From: Patagioenas fasciata
Lineage: Eukaryota > Chordata > Aves > Columbiformes > Columbidae
DNA: 64,000 nucleotides
Assembly: GCF_037038585.1 (NCBI RefSeq)
Contig: NC_092521.1
Span: 111,316,605-111,380,604, forward strand
Reading direction: 5' to 3'
Positions 19,142 through 31,605 of this stretch are shown one piece after another; positions within the stretch are counted from its first letter, which is position 1; the number at the start of each line of letters is the position of its first letter. The translations under genes were made by a program, and so were the position numbers. Under the pieces are notes generated by a model, which had not been told where the DNA came from, made no database searches, and was given only the letters and a program-made list of their open reading frames with translations.

Positions 19142-20272
19142 ACATCTGCCTTCTTTGTCTGTAACTTGTTTGGGTTTTGCCTGTTTCTTTCTACCTTGTT
19201 TGTTTTTTTGTTGTGGTGGTGGTGGTGGTGGTGTTTCTCTTGTTGCTGTTGTTCTGGTTTTGTTGGGGCTTTTGAAGTTTGTTTCGTTTGGTTGGTTTAG
19301 GTCAGTTTCTATGAGTTGGTTTTGGTAGGCTTTTTGAGAGTGGTTGTTCGAAGGTGGTTGTTTGACGCTGTATTACGTTGTTGGTAGGTTGTGTGTTCGT
19401 AGGTCACTGAAGGCGGGTTGTTTTAGGTTAAGGTTTGTTAAGTTTGGTTTAGGTTGGCGGTCTTAGCTGCTTGTTTCAGGTTTGATGGTTTAGCTTGGTT
19501 TGGGTTGGTTAGTTTAGGTGGGCGGGTTCAGGTTGTTTGATGTGATTTTCTTAGCGCTGCTCTGTGTGGTTTAGCTTAGGAGGTTTCTTTTTCTTGGTTT
19601 TGCTGGGTTCTTTGGTTGGTGCTGTTTTCTGAGGATTCTTTAGCACTGGTTGTGTTAGTTTGGTTTAGGTTTCTGGTTTTAGTAGCTTGGTTCAGTTTGT
19701 TGCGGTCGTTTGAGGTTGGTTTGAGGCAGGTTCTTTGAGGGTGGTTGTGAGAGGCTGGTTGTTGAAGGCTGGTGGGTTGAGGTTGCTTGATGCAGGTGAT
19801 TTTTGGTTGAAGTTGTCTTCCGTCGGTTGTTGTAGGTGGCGTATCTGAAGCCGTTTTCATGGAGGCTGTTTTCTTTAGTTTGGTTGAGGTTTGTTTAGAT
19901 GATTTTAAGTTGGGGGTGGGTTGGTTATTTGAGGTTGTTTCTTTTCAGTAAGCAGTTTAGGTGGGTTGGTGGGTGTCTGTGTTTTTAGGTAGGTTGGTTT
20001 AGGCAGGTTTGGTTTACATTGTTTAGGTCGCTTGAAGGGTTTCTGTTAAGGTTGGTTCAGGTTGTTTGGTTTAGGTTGGTTTAGTTATTTCCTGGTAGGT
20101 TGTTTAGGGCAGTGTTATGCACGGTGCATGTTTTGAAGATGGGTTCCTTCAGGCTGGGGTGGCTTAGATTGGTTGTTGAGGGTGCTTTAGGTGGTTTGGT
20201 TAGATGTACATTGTGTTTTGTTGGTTTTAGGTTGTGTCTGGATGCTTTGGATGTAACTGCAATCTCGCTGGG
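19142..20272. repeat. G/T-rich block across the copy 2/3 junction
   Basis: Same as the first junction block, with an identical TGG run. Confidence 0.85.
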
Positions 20273-21568
20273 ACATGTGTCCCCCCACTAATCACCAGGC
20301 TCGATTGGGCTGTTTCTGCTGTCTCGGCAGATGTCCCCTTCCTCCTTCCCTGCTCCACGTGTTTCCCTGCCTTGCTCAAAGAGGATGACGTTCCCCGCTA
20401 GAGGCGAACCATTGCTAGGTCAAGGGTATACGGTAGCTGCGCTGTGCTTGAGAACCTCCCTCCAAACAAGCTCAGGGTCCGTTAGGAGGAGAACCTGGGG
20501 TAGTCAAGCTTCCAAGACTGCAGGCACATCCAAGTGAGACACTGCCTGGGGTAGGGTGGCTGGTGGTTGGGTTTTTGTTGTTGAGGTTTTTTAGGGTGTT
20601 TTAGCTTTGTTGTTGAAGTTGAGTTGATCTAGATTGGTTTTTAGCTTGGTCATTGTAGGCTGGTTTCAGTGGTTCTATTTAGCTTTGGGTTGTTTGCTTT
20701 AGGTCATTTTGGTCAGGTTATGTCATTGGGTTTCGTATTTTTGAGGCTGGTTTAGATCGGTCGCTTTAGGTAGTTTTATCCTTTATTAGATTGGTTTTAA
20801 GTTGTTTGAGATTGTTTAATGGTTATTTTAGGTTAAGATTGGTTGGTTTCAGTTTGTTTAGCTTGTTTGGTTCTAGGTTGCTTAAGGTTGGTTGAGAAAT
20901 GCCGGTTTATGTAGTTTTAGATTGTTTTAGGTAGGATATTTTTAGATCATTTGGTTTAGGTAGGTTTGTTTTAGGGTGTTTAGGTTGGTTTATTTTGTTT
21001 GGTTTAGGTAATTTGTTGTAGATTGTTTAAGATTCTGTTTAGGTTGTTGGTGGCTGATTGAAGTTTTTTAAGGCAGACTGGTTTAGCTTCTTTAAGGTTG
21101 GTTTAGGTGAGCTGTTCTATGCTGGTTTGGGTAGGCTGTTCTAGCTAAGTTTAGGGCCAGCTCGTGGAGCAGCAGGCACCCAGCCCAAATGGCGCAAAGA
21201 AGCCGTGGCAAGGGGCCGTGCTCAGCGCTGCAGAGGAAGGCAAAAAACCCCCGGAGACGCTTGCTGTCCCACCTGGGGGAAAAAAAAAGCCTTCCTCCCC
21301 CCAGCTGCAGGGCACGAGAGGCCATCTCCCTGGTGCTTGAGCAGCAGGCAGGATCCGAGCCAAAAGGGCCCAGAGGAGCTCTGCAAAGTGGTCATGCTCA
21401 ATGCTGCAGAGGAAGGCAAAAAACCCCCGGGGACCAGTGCCAATCTGCCCCGGGGGAAAAAATTCCTTCCTGACCCCAGTGCTGGCGATCGGCTGTTCCC
21501 TGAGCATGTGAGCCAGACCTGGCTCCTTGTCCCACAGGCTGCTCACGCCTGCCAGGACCTGCCCAAGC

Positions 21569-21655
21569 CCTATCCTATCCTATCCTATCCCATCCTATCC
21601 TATCCCATCCTATCCTATCCCATCCTATCCTATCCCATCCCATCCCATCCTATCC
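21569..21655. repeat. TATCC/CATCC pentamer array, copy 3 (87 bp)
   Basis: Interrupted type as in copy 2, but starting with three pure TATCC pentamers. Confidence 0.95.
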
Positions 21656-23521
21656 TCCCTTGAGCTGGAGTCATCTCCCGGACTCCCGAGAGTGCTCAAA
21701 TGCCCCTGACCTGATGGACCTTGGCGGGGACTAGAATGCTTCCTGTGCCTGGTGGGACACCAGTGGTTGTCCCAAAGCACTGCAATCCCTTGCAACCCCT
21801 TTACATCCTAGTTCTTACGGCTCCTGAGCCTGGCTCCACAGGGGATGAAGATGGTGAGCTCTGCAGTGCTCCTCCCGAAGGAATTCCCTTGGTCTTGCCA
21901 CTGCTATCCAGCTGAAAAGGATTTCCAGCCATCAGATAAGCTTGGCAGGTGGCCCTGGCAGTCCGTGTGCCATTCCTTCCCAATGCAGCAAGTGACTTGT
22001 GCTGCCCAACGCAGCAAGTGGCGTGCTGCTACGCTGTCATTTATGGTGACGCTGTCTGCTCGGGAAGAAGTCCTGAATGGTTTTGTGCTGTTTACCGTCT
22101 CTTTCCCTGGACTTGATAGCTCTTTTCCTGCTTTGGCTTTCATCCTTGATATCGTCCTTGAAGAGCTCTGCAGTGCTCCTCAAGAAGAAATTCCCTTTGT
22201 CTTGCCACTGCTACCCAGCTGAAAAGGATTTCCATCCATGAGCTGAGGTTTGAAGGTGGCCCTGGCAGCAGATTGTCTTACAGTGGAGAACCTCCAGCAG
22301 CCTCACGCAAGCTCTTCCTCCCTCAGCCCCTGCCCTGTGATGCCACCAGCTCCTCAAGTGCTTCCTCCGGGATGTGTTGGGGCTGCCCCCGGGCCAGCTC
22401 TGGCAGTGGACACGGGACCCGGCTGCTCCTTTTGATCCTGCCCAGGGCATTGTGAGCTCTGCGTTGCCGGGTGCTGGCATTGTGACGTGGGGGTGACAGA
22501 GCCCCACGTGTGCAGCCCCGCCCGCCCCCAATCCGCCCAGCACCCTATGGAGGAAGCCTTTGGGGTGCTGGCCCCAGATCAGTCCCTGAGCTGAAGAGGC
22601 CCAGGAGGCTGTCCCTGCCCTTGGTGTGCATTCGCTGGGCAGAGCTGCTGGGTGTCCCTGAGGCCTCCTCTGCCGCTCGGCTCCCCAGAACAAACCTCCT
22701 GCTGTTTCTCTTCTCTCAGGCAGAAACCAGCCCTGCAGCCTCGAGGCCACCCTAGTATAGCCATCTCCTCTCTGCCCCACATAAAATGCCCACTGGGTCC
22801 CACAGCAAGGAAGACCAGGGACTCAATCCAGCTGGACACAAACCCTTTCCTGAGGCATAAAGAGAGTGATTTTGAGAGCTGCAGAGAGCAGCAGCAGGAA
22901 TAGAGGCCAAGCTTTCCCTGGTTCGTAAGAGGGAGAACCTTGAGAATCAGGCGCAGGACTGACCATGCCCAAAAGAAGAAGAAGAAGTAGAAGATGATGA
23001 TGACGGGTGTGGTACCGTGGGATGTTTTCCAGAGCTACGTGACACGTAGCGACAACGAGCGGACTTTTTGCCTTCCACAGCTTGTTTTGCTGCTGTGCTT
23101 CTTGGGCAGGGATGCACGAGAAGCGCTTTGGTCCCTGCCAGGCGCTTGTGTTGCCCGCAGGGAGAGGTGCCGAGTGGCAGCTGCGGATGTTGCAGCCGGG
23201 CTGGAGCCCTTCCAAGCAGGGGCTGTTTTGGTGGAGGGAGGTTTTTGGTTTTGGTAGCTTGGTTGAGGTTGTTGAGGTGGTTGGAGGTGGTTTGTTTGAG
23301 GCAGGTTCTTCTTTGAGGGTGGTTGTGGGAGGCTGGGTTGTTGAAGGCTGGTGGGTTTAGGTAGCTTGATGTAGGTGATACTTGGTTGAAGTTGTTTTCC
23401 CTTGGTTGTTTTAGGTGGGGTATGTGAAGTTGTTTTCATTGAGGTTGTTTCCAGTATTTTGTTTGAGGTTGGTGTAGGTGGTTTGGTTGAGGTTGTTGAG
23501 ATGGTTTGAGGTTGGGTGGCT

Positions 23522-24670
23522 TAGGTTGGTTCTGTTATAAAGCTTCAGTTGCCATGGGGACTCGAACCCATGACTGGAGAGTCTGTTTACCCTTCTCCCA
23601 CTTGCATGCAGTCATTAGCGGGTCCATCCTGGCTCCAGTGACCGGGACGCAACAGAAGGCTCACTCAGGGTTACTCGATCTACCCCCAAGATCGCTAGCG
23701 GCAGACCCCCTTCTGGTGGAGTCAAGTCAGTAGCCCCCTTAGGTAGGTGCCCATTTACAGCAATATGGGGAATCTGGCCATGCGGAGGCTTCCCTCGCCA
23801 GTTGCTGGCCCCCATGTTACAGGCCCACGTTACAGTAAAACAAAAGCATACCTTATCCGCTTAATTCAAAAAGTCGTTGTCTGCCCCCGCGGTGACCAGC
23901 CGGAGTGGAACGGAGCCCCTCTGAAATAAAAGGTGTGGGACACGTCTGGGAGGTCCGTTTCTCTCAGGCGGTCCGCACAGCCGGGCAGAGCTTGTCCCTT
24001 CGTGGTCGCCAAAATTGATATGTGGAAACAACTTTACAGCCTATAAAGTCATAAAACTTTACAACGTGCAAGCCTATAAAGCGGGTACGTTTATCTGATA
24101 TCGGGCGCAAGGGGGATCGTTCCACCATTCATGCGCACCTTCTAACACTATGAGGTGTGTTTAAATACAGCAAGGTGTTAGGTATTCATAATGACCCCAG
24201 GAACGCCTATACTTATTCATAACCTTTCCCCGCTTCTTATTAAAATGAGTCCCAGGTCATAATTTCCAAAGCCTCCTCCTAGACAGCTCCCTGTTGCGCC
24301 TGCGCGGTGCCATCTGGTGGTCTTGAGGAGGGGTCTTTGGATGAAGGCTCCTTCAGCTTCGTCACAGTGAACTTTTTACCTTTGGCTCATTATGTTGAAT
24401 TGACTGGGACCCAAGCGGCCAAGTCAATTGAAACCAGGCTGGCGCCCCCTTTTGCTCTAAGTCTTTGTTACCTCGTCTCCTCAAGTTTACAGCTGGGTGC
24501 AGTAAAACTTCTTATCTTGGCATTCGAGGGGGTTCTGTTTTTCTTAGCATGAGTCTACATAAAGCTCTAAACTAAGCACTTATTGTGTGCCTAAGCCTTA
24601 AAGTGGTAGTTCATTAGTAGGCACCCATTATATGTTTAGTTAACCCTTAAAATGGTAGTTCCCTCTATCA
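23522..24670 (-). mobile_element. Endogenous retrovirus remnant, copy 3
   Basis: LTR 24016-24670; primer-binding site 23994-24011. The leader has two bases shared only with copy 5. Confidence 0.75.
24308..24320 (-). promoter_or_regulatory. CTCF core motif in LTR, copy 3
   Basis: Identical 13-mer and orientation, 9962 bp from the copy-2 site. Confidence 0.6.
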
Positions 24671-26056
24671 TGTCCCCTCCCCCCCATCCCCTGTCTCTCA
24701 CCCCTTCTCCCCCCCTCTTCCCCCCACCCCCTTCCCCTCTCCCCGCTCTGTCCCCCCTCCCCGTCCTATCCCTCTCTCTTCACTTCCCCTCCCTCCTTCT
24801 CCCTCTCTCCCCCCTCCCTCCTCTTTTCCCTAAAAAAGACTTTCAAGGACACAAAACACAATGGATACAAAGTGTTCCTTTTTATTTTATTATAGGTTCT
24901 TGAAGGTTGGTTAGTTGCTTGCTGTTGTTGTAGGTTGCTTTAGGTGAGTTGTTCTATGCTGGTTTGGGTGTGCTGTTCTAGCTAAGTTTAGGACCACCTC
25001 GTGGAGCAGCAGGCACCCAGCCCAAATGGCCCAAAGAAGCCATGGCAAGGGGCCGTGCTCAGCGCTGCAGAGGAAGGCAAAAAACCCCCGGAGACCCTTG
25101 CTGTCCCACCTGGGGGAAAAAAAAGCCTTCCTCCCCCCAGCTGCAGGGCACGAGAGGCCATCTTCCTGGTGCTTGAGCAGCAGGCAGGATCCGAGCCAAA
25201 AGGGCCCAGAGGAGCTCTGCAAAGTGGTCATGCTCAATGCTGCAGAGGAAGGCAAAAAACCCCCGGGGACCAGTGCCAATCTGCCCCGGGGGAAAAAATT
25301 CCTTCCTGACCCCAGTGCTGGCGATCGGCTGTTCCCTGAGCATGTGAGCCAGACCTGGCTCCTTGTCCCACAGGCTGCTCACGCCTCCCAGGACCTGCCC
25401 AAGCCCTATCTTATCCTATCCTATCCTCTCCTACCCTACCCTAGGCTATCCTACCTTGCGCTGGAGCCATCTCCTGGACTTGGGAGAGTGCCCAAAGGCC
25501 TCCGACCTAACGGACCTTGGCGGGGGGCAAGAACGCTTCGGAAAATCCTGCTTCCAGCTGTCCTGTCAAGAATTCATGACCAAACCTGGGCAGAGAAAAC
25601 AAAATGCCAGAGATGAAACTTACTGCACGTAACAAGAGGACACAACAGAGATGACGGAGGAAAACAGCAAGAGGGGAAGGAGAGGAGGAGCAGAGAACAC
25701 AGAAGGAAACGAGACCCTTGAATCTCACCCAATCAGAGGAGTAAGAGAAGGCTTCCAAAAGACCAGGCTCTGAATACAAAGCATACCTCGTAAGGTTTTG
25801 TCTCCAAACTTTTCCTCTTTTGAAGGCAAGCTGCAGATCCCACGCTGTCCTTTGGTCTCCGACGCGGCGTCCTTCGGTCCCCGGCGGTCTCTGGCGCTCT
25901 CCAGCGGGCTTCTGTGCACACACACACGCACATATCTGGTTTTTATTTTCTATATCTACACATTTCTATTAACTCTAGAGTCTGTATACACGTCTACAGG
26001 GAGAAGGAGAAAAAGTCTGAATTATTTGTGCCATGTGCAAACCTTTTCCCTTGAAG

Positions 26057-27472
26057 GCAAGCTCCAGCTCCAGCGCTGCCCTTGGGTGTCCTGGCCGTCT
26101 GTGGGGGCTCCTGAGGACTCCTCCCGGTGCTCTGGGGCTGCCGACCAGAAGATGGCAGCGACTCTCCTCGCCTCTTCCCCAGGCCCCAGGGCAGAGGAGA
26201 TGCCCCGGCATGAGGGCCGGGGCTGCGGGCTGGGAAGCCGGGCTCACCTGCGGCTCCAGAGCGGCTGCTGCTCCGGCCCGGCCCATCCCGTCCCGTCCCA
26301 TGCCCCGGAGGCGGCTAGTGGCGGCTGCGGGGGCGGCGCCGCTTGTGCCCAGGCGCCTGCTTGGGGGCTCTGGGAGAGCCCCCGGCCGTCCTGCGGCGCT
26401 TCGGGCACCACGGCGCTGGGGGCAGCCCGCCCACGCTGCTCTTGTGCCCCAGCAGCCCTGCCTGAGGCGGGTCCACGTCCATCGGCTCCGCCTCCTCCCG
26501 AGGCGGGTCGATGTCCATGGGCTGCTCCTCCTCCTCCCGGGGTGGGTCAACCTCCATCGGCTCCTCCTCTCGCCTGGGGGCGGTGCTGCTGCTCCCGGCA
26601 GGCTGCCGCCGTTTCTTGGGCGGCGGAGCCATGGGCCGGGGGGTCCGTGAGCCTCCTCTTCTTTCTTCTGCTCGCTGCGGCCTCTTCTCTCCGAGCGCTG
26701 GCGCGGCTGGCACGGCTCTGCTCCAACTGCCACAACAGAGGCTCGCGGCGTCCCCAGCGAACGCTGCGGTGGCCGGCATGGCGGCCCACAGGGCCACGAG
26801 GGCCCCGTCGCGGGGCCATTTTGCTCTGCAGTGCTGTCAATGCTTATACTTGGTTTGCCTCGCCTCGCCTCGCCTCGCCTCAGGTGGAACCAACTCATTT
26901 GCCTTTTGTCTAAAGGAAAGACCGACAGCCGCACATCTTTTGACAGTATCTTTGACCAGCACGACAAACCTGGCACTTGTATTGCACAATTATCCTGTGC
27001 TAAGGGATTCTGCTGTTTCTTTAGTGCTGTACGATGAAGAATGCAAAAGGTGTTTGAAGAGACAGTGCTCGTTCCCGCGTTTACCGGCACACGGGGCGGG
27101 GCCGAGGAGCGACGGCTCTGCCATCCGCTCGTCAGGGCTGCTGGCTCGGTCTTTGCGGGAGGCGGTAGCGATTGCTCGGGTCTGTGTCCAGCATGGCGGC
27201 GAAGGCGAGCAGCAGCCCCTCTCAGCTGCTGCTGCCGCTCGGTAAGCGGCGCCGCGACGCTTCCGCGCTCTCCCGGTGCCCGGGCGGGGCTGCGCTGGGG
27301 CCCGGCCTGTGCCCGGCGGGCGGGCGGGCGGGGAGGGAGGCCGAGGCCGCTTGCGGGCACGCGTGGGTGGCGCGGTCGGCGCCGCCGCTTGGCGGGCAGC
27401 TGGAGCGGGGGGAGCGGGTGTGCCCGCCGGGTCCGGCGGTGTCGGCCGGTGCGGGAAGATCCCGTCGAAGAT
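26057..27472. promoter_or_regulatory. CpG island / bidirectional promoter, copy 3
   Basis: The inverted CCAAT box is changed from ATTGG to ATTGC (27171-27175), with two more linked changes within 25 bp. Confidence 0.65.
26315..26797 (-). CDS. Candidate PM(E/D)(V/I)DPP-repeat protein, copy 3
   Basis: Protein identical to copy 1. Confidence 0.35.
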   Translation of the reverse strand: MALWAAMPATAAFAGDAASLCCGSWSRAVPAAPALGEKRPQRAEERRGGSRTPRPMAPPPKKRRQPAGSSSTAPRREEEPMEVDPPREEEEQPMDIDPPREEAEPMDVDPPQAGLLGHKSSVGGLPPAPWCPKRRRTAGGSPRAPKQAPGHKRRRPRSRH

Positions 27473-28220
27473 GTTACAGGCTTGTGAGTATTATTTCTGC
27501 TTGTTGTTGCTGTTTAAGTTTGTGTTTCCTGAGGGAAAACTTGCTGTAAGGTCTGTAAGCAAAACGTGCTTGTTTTTTTGGAATGAATGTTTGCCAGCTG
27601 AGTAGTTTCTGCCTTGGACTGAATCCTTGGGGGTGATCTGTTCGGGGCAGCCCTGTCATAGAGTAGCAGTTGCGTGACTGATCCTTGTCATCGGGTTCCT
27701 AACTGGTAGCCTTTATTTGGCGTGGGTTGTTGTGTTGAACTTCTCCGTAGTTCGTTTGCTTTTCCATTTCCTGAAGGTCTAGGCAAAGATTAAACAAATG
27801 AGTGGACTTAAAGAGAAGTATTTGTTATTTGGCCATGCCATGTTGCTATTTGAAACCTGTTTTGATTCTTGGTGATATTCAAGAAGTTGCCGCGACTCAG
27901 AGGGCAAATCTTGATGTGCTGAGCAGAAGAGTGCAATGGATCTTTTTGGTTGCCAGGTAGCTTTCCTGACCCATGTGGCCAGTTGATCGAGATTCCACTG
28001 CACGCCTGAGAGAGTGAGAAAGATCCCCTCCCTCCTTAAAGAATGACCGTGATGCTAATGGGATGAAATACGCTTGTTGATCAGCCTGGATGTCAGTCAA
28101 GCTCTGTCCCATCTCTGCCCCCCTTCCTCGACAGGTCCCATCTGTGGGCAGAGCGGTCAGAATGTCCCTGGCTCTCAGACCAGAGCAATTACAAACATTA
28201 GTTCTGTGCTGGGGTGTTAG
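27193..28220 (+). other. Plus-strand spliced unit, copy 3 (exon 1a to exon 2)
   Basis: Exon 1a ATG 27193, exon 1b ATG 27471, exon 2 from 28135. Splice sites kept; upstream CCAAT box altered. Confidence 0.35.
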
Positions 28221-28381
28221 CTCTTGTTCTCAACCTAATTCCAAAGAATGACTGTGCGAGCTGTGAAAAAGAAAGGTTTCTAACCGCGTGAAGAAAATCA
28301 GTTCGCTTTCGGCGAAAAGAGCACAATTTCTTTCAGGTATGGAGCCCTCAGGGCTCTGTCAGGGCTTTCTTTTCTCCTCTG

Positions 28382-28457
28382 CCTTCCCTTCCCTTCCTTT
28401 CCCTTCCTTTCCCTTCCCTTCCCTTCCCTTCCCTTCCCTTCCCTTCCCTTCCCTTCC
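28382..28457. repeat. CTTCC pentamer array, copy 3 (76 bp)
   Basis: Two TTTCC interruptions near 28399 and 28409, shared with copy 6. Confidence 0.95.
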
Positions 28458-29096
28458 ACCTTCCCTCTCCCTTCCTTCACTCTTCCCTAAAAACCACTTC
28501 CCAGGACACAAAACGCAATGGATACAAGTGTTTCTATTTGATTTTGTTTTATTTTCTTTTTTAATTTACTTCCTTTGATGTTATTTCATGTCATTTCTGT
28601 TTCTCACTCTGTTTCAGAGCCAGTGCTCACAATCCTTAACACAAGCCCACGTGTAGCCAGGAGCAGGCTGATGCATTCTTCAGTTTAGCTTGAACAAACA
28701 GCCCTTGCAGGCTGGCAAAGGCAAGTCCCAGAGCTGCAGAGAGCAGCAGCAGGAATAGAGGCCAAGCTTTCCCTGGTTGTTGAAGAGGGAGAACCTTGAG
28801 AATGAGGCGCGGGCCTGACCATGCACAAAAGAAGAGGTATGTGGTACTGTGGGATCTTTTCCGAAGCATCACATGTAGCGATGACAAGCAGACGTTTTGC
28901 CTTCCACACCTTGTTTTGCTGCTGTGCTTCTCGGGCAGGGATGCACGAGAAGCGCTCTGGTCCCTGCCAGGCGCTGGTGTTGCCCGCAGGGAGAGCTGCC
29001 GAGTGGCAGCTGCGAATCCTTCCTGTTCCTGACAGGACACCAGTGGCTGCTCCAAAGCACTGGGTCCCCATGCAACATCTCTGCATCCTGTTGCCT

Positions 29097-30227
29097 ACAT
29101 CTGCCTTCTTTGTCTGTAACTTGTTTGGGTTTTGCCTGTTTCTTTCTACCTTGTTTGTTTTTTTGTTGTGGTGGTGGTGGTGGTGTTGTTTCTCTTGTTG
29201 CTGTTGTTCTGGTTTTGTTGGGGCTTTTGAAGTTTGTTTCGTTTGGTTGGTTTAGGTCAGTTTCTATGAGTTGGTTTTGGTAGGCTTTTTGAGAGTGGTT
29301 GTTCGAAGGTGGTTGTTTGACGCTGTATTACGTTGTTGGTAGGTTGTGTGTTCGTAGGTCACTGAAGGCGGGTTGTTTTAGGTTAAGGTTTGTTAAGTTT
29401 GGTTTAGGTTGGCGGTCTTAGCTGCTTGTTTCAGGTTTGATGGTTTAGCTTGGTTTGGGTTGGTTAGTTTAGGTGGGCGGGTTCAGGTTGTTTGATGTGA
29501 TTTTCTTAGCGCTGCTCTGTGTGGTTTAGCTTAGGAGGTTTCTTTTTCTTGGTTTTGCTGGGTTCTTTGGTTGGTGCTGTTTTCTGAGGATTCTTTAGCA
29601 CTGGTTGTGTTAGTTTGGTTTAGGTTTCTGGTTTTAGTAGCTTGGTTCAGTTTGTTGCGGTCGTTTGAGGTTGGTTTGAGGCAGGTTCTTTGAGGGTGGT
29701 TGTGAGAGGCTGGTTGTTGAAGGCTGGTGGGTTGAGGTTGCTTGATGCAGGTGATTTTTGGTTGAAGTTGTCTTCCGTCGGTTGTTGTAGGTGGCGTATC
29801 TGAAGCCGTTTTCATGGAGGCTGTTTTCTTTAGTTTGGTTGAGGTTTGTTTAGATGATTTTAAGTTGGGGGTGGGTTGGTTATTTGAGGTTGTTTCTTTT
29901 CAGTAAGCAGTTTAGGTGGGTTGGTGGGTGTCTGTGTTTTTAGGTAGGTTGGTTTAGGCAGGTTTGGTTTACATTGTTTAGGTCGCTTGAAGGGTTTCTG
30001 TTAAGGTTGGTTCAGGTTGTTTGGTTTAGGTTGGTTTAGTTATTTCCTGGTAGGTTGTTTAGGGCAGTGTTATGCACGGTGCATGTTTTGAAGATGGGTT
30101 CCTTCAGGCTGGGGTGGCTTAGATTGGTTGTTGAGGGTGCTTTAGGTGGTTTGGTTAGATGTACATTGTGTTTTGTTGGTTTTAGGTTGTGTCTGGATGC
30201 TTTGGATGTAACTGCAATCTCGCTGGG
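29097..30227. repeat. G/T-rich block across the copy 3/4 junction
   Basis: TGG run interrupted by a T near 29185. Confidence 0.85.
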
Positions 30228-31523
30228 ACATGTGTCCCCCCACTAATCACCAGGCTCGATTGGGCTGTTTCTGCTGTCTCGGCAGATGTCCCCTTCCTCC
30301 TTCCCTGCTCCACGTGTTTCCCTGCCTTGCTCAAAGAGGATGACGTTCCCCGCTAGAGGCGAACCATTGCTAGGTCAAGGGTATACGGTAGCTGCGCTGT
30401 GCTTGAGAACCTCCCTCCAAACAAGCTCAGGGTCCGTTAGGAGGAGAACCTGGGGTAGTCAAGCTTCCAAGACTGCAGGCACATCCAAGTGAGACACTGC
30501 CTGGGGTAGGGTGGCTGGTGGTTGGGTTTTTGTTGTTGAGGTTTTTTAGGGTGTTTTAGCTTTGTTGTTGAAGTTGAGTTGATCTAGATTGGTTTTTAGC
30601 TTGGTCATTGTAGGCTGGTTTCAGTGGTTCTATTTAGCTTTGGGTTGTTTGCTTTAGGTCATTTTGGTCAGGTTATGTCATTGGGTTTCGTATTTTTGAG
30701 GCTGGTTTAGATCGGTCGCTTTAGGTAGTTTTATCCTTTATTAGATTGGTTTTAAGTTGTTTGAGATTGTTTAATGGTTATTTTAGGTTAAGATTGGTTG
30801 GTTTCAGTTTGTTTAGCTTGTTTGGTTCTAGGTTGCTTAAGGTTGGTTGAGAAATGCCGGTTTATGTAGTTTTAGATTGTTTTAGGTAGGATTTTTTTAG
30901 ATCATTTGGTTTAGGTAGGTTTGTTTTAGGGTGTTAAGGTTGGTTTATTTTGTTTGGTTTAGGTAATTTGTTGTAGATTGTTTAAGATTCTGTTTAGGTT
31001 GTTGGTGGCTGATTGAAGTTTTTTAAGGCAGACTGGTTTAGCTTCTTTAAGGTTGGTTTAGGTGAGCTGTTCTATGCTGGTTTGGGTAGGCTGTTCTAGC
31101 TAAGTTTAGGGCCAGCTCGTGGAGCAGCAGGCACCCAGCCCAAATGGCGCAAAGAAGCCGTGGCAAGGGGCCGTGCTCAGCGCTGCAGAGGAAGGCAAAA
31201 AACCCCCGGAGACGCTTGCTGTCCCACTTGGGGGAAAAAAAAAGCCTTCCTCCCCCCAGCTGCAGGGCACGAGAGGCCATCTCCCTGGTGCTTGAGCAGC
31301 AGGCAGGATCCGAGCCAAAAGGGCCCAGAGGAGCTCTGCAAAGTGGTCATGCTCAATGCTGCAGAGGAAGGCAAAAAACCCCCGGGGACCAGTGCCAATC
31401 TGCCCCGGGGGAAAAAATTCCTTCCTGACCCCAGTGCTGGCGATCGGCTGTTCCCTGAGCATGTGAGCCAGACCTGGCTCCTTGTCCCACAGGCTGCTCA
31501 CGCCTCCCAGGACCTGCCCAAGC

Positions 31524-31605
31524 CCTATCCTATCCTATCCTATCCTATCCTATCCTATCCTATCCTATCCTATCCTATCCTATCCTATCCTATCCTATCC
31601 TATCC
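31524..31605. repeat. TATCC pentamer array, copy 4 (82 bp, pure)
   Basis: No CATCC interruption anywhere in the array. Only copy 6 shares this state, together with flanking variants. Confidence 0.95.

Larger units (their letters stand above)
9961..19922. repeat. Macrosatellite unit, copy 2 (complete, 9962 bp)
   Basis: Collinear with copy 1. Its own marks are a 5-bp expansion of a GTCCC run near 16325 and a G in the LTR near 14488. It shares with copy 4 a T in the segment A run near 11312 and an extra 8 bp in the CGGG run near 17360, so copies 2 and 4 are related over much of the unit although copy 3 lies between them. Confidence 0.97.
19923..29877. repeat. Macrosatellite unit, copy 3 (complete, 9955 bp)
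   Basis: The 5' half shares variants with copy 5: an A in the T-run near 20938, a G near 21550, and a C/T pair near 23921-23937. The 3' half instead matches copy 6: promoter changes near 27175, an interrupted CTTCC array, A near 28675, C near 28909 and T near 29185. The relationship switches between about 4.0 and 7.2 kb into the unit. Confidence 0.97.
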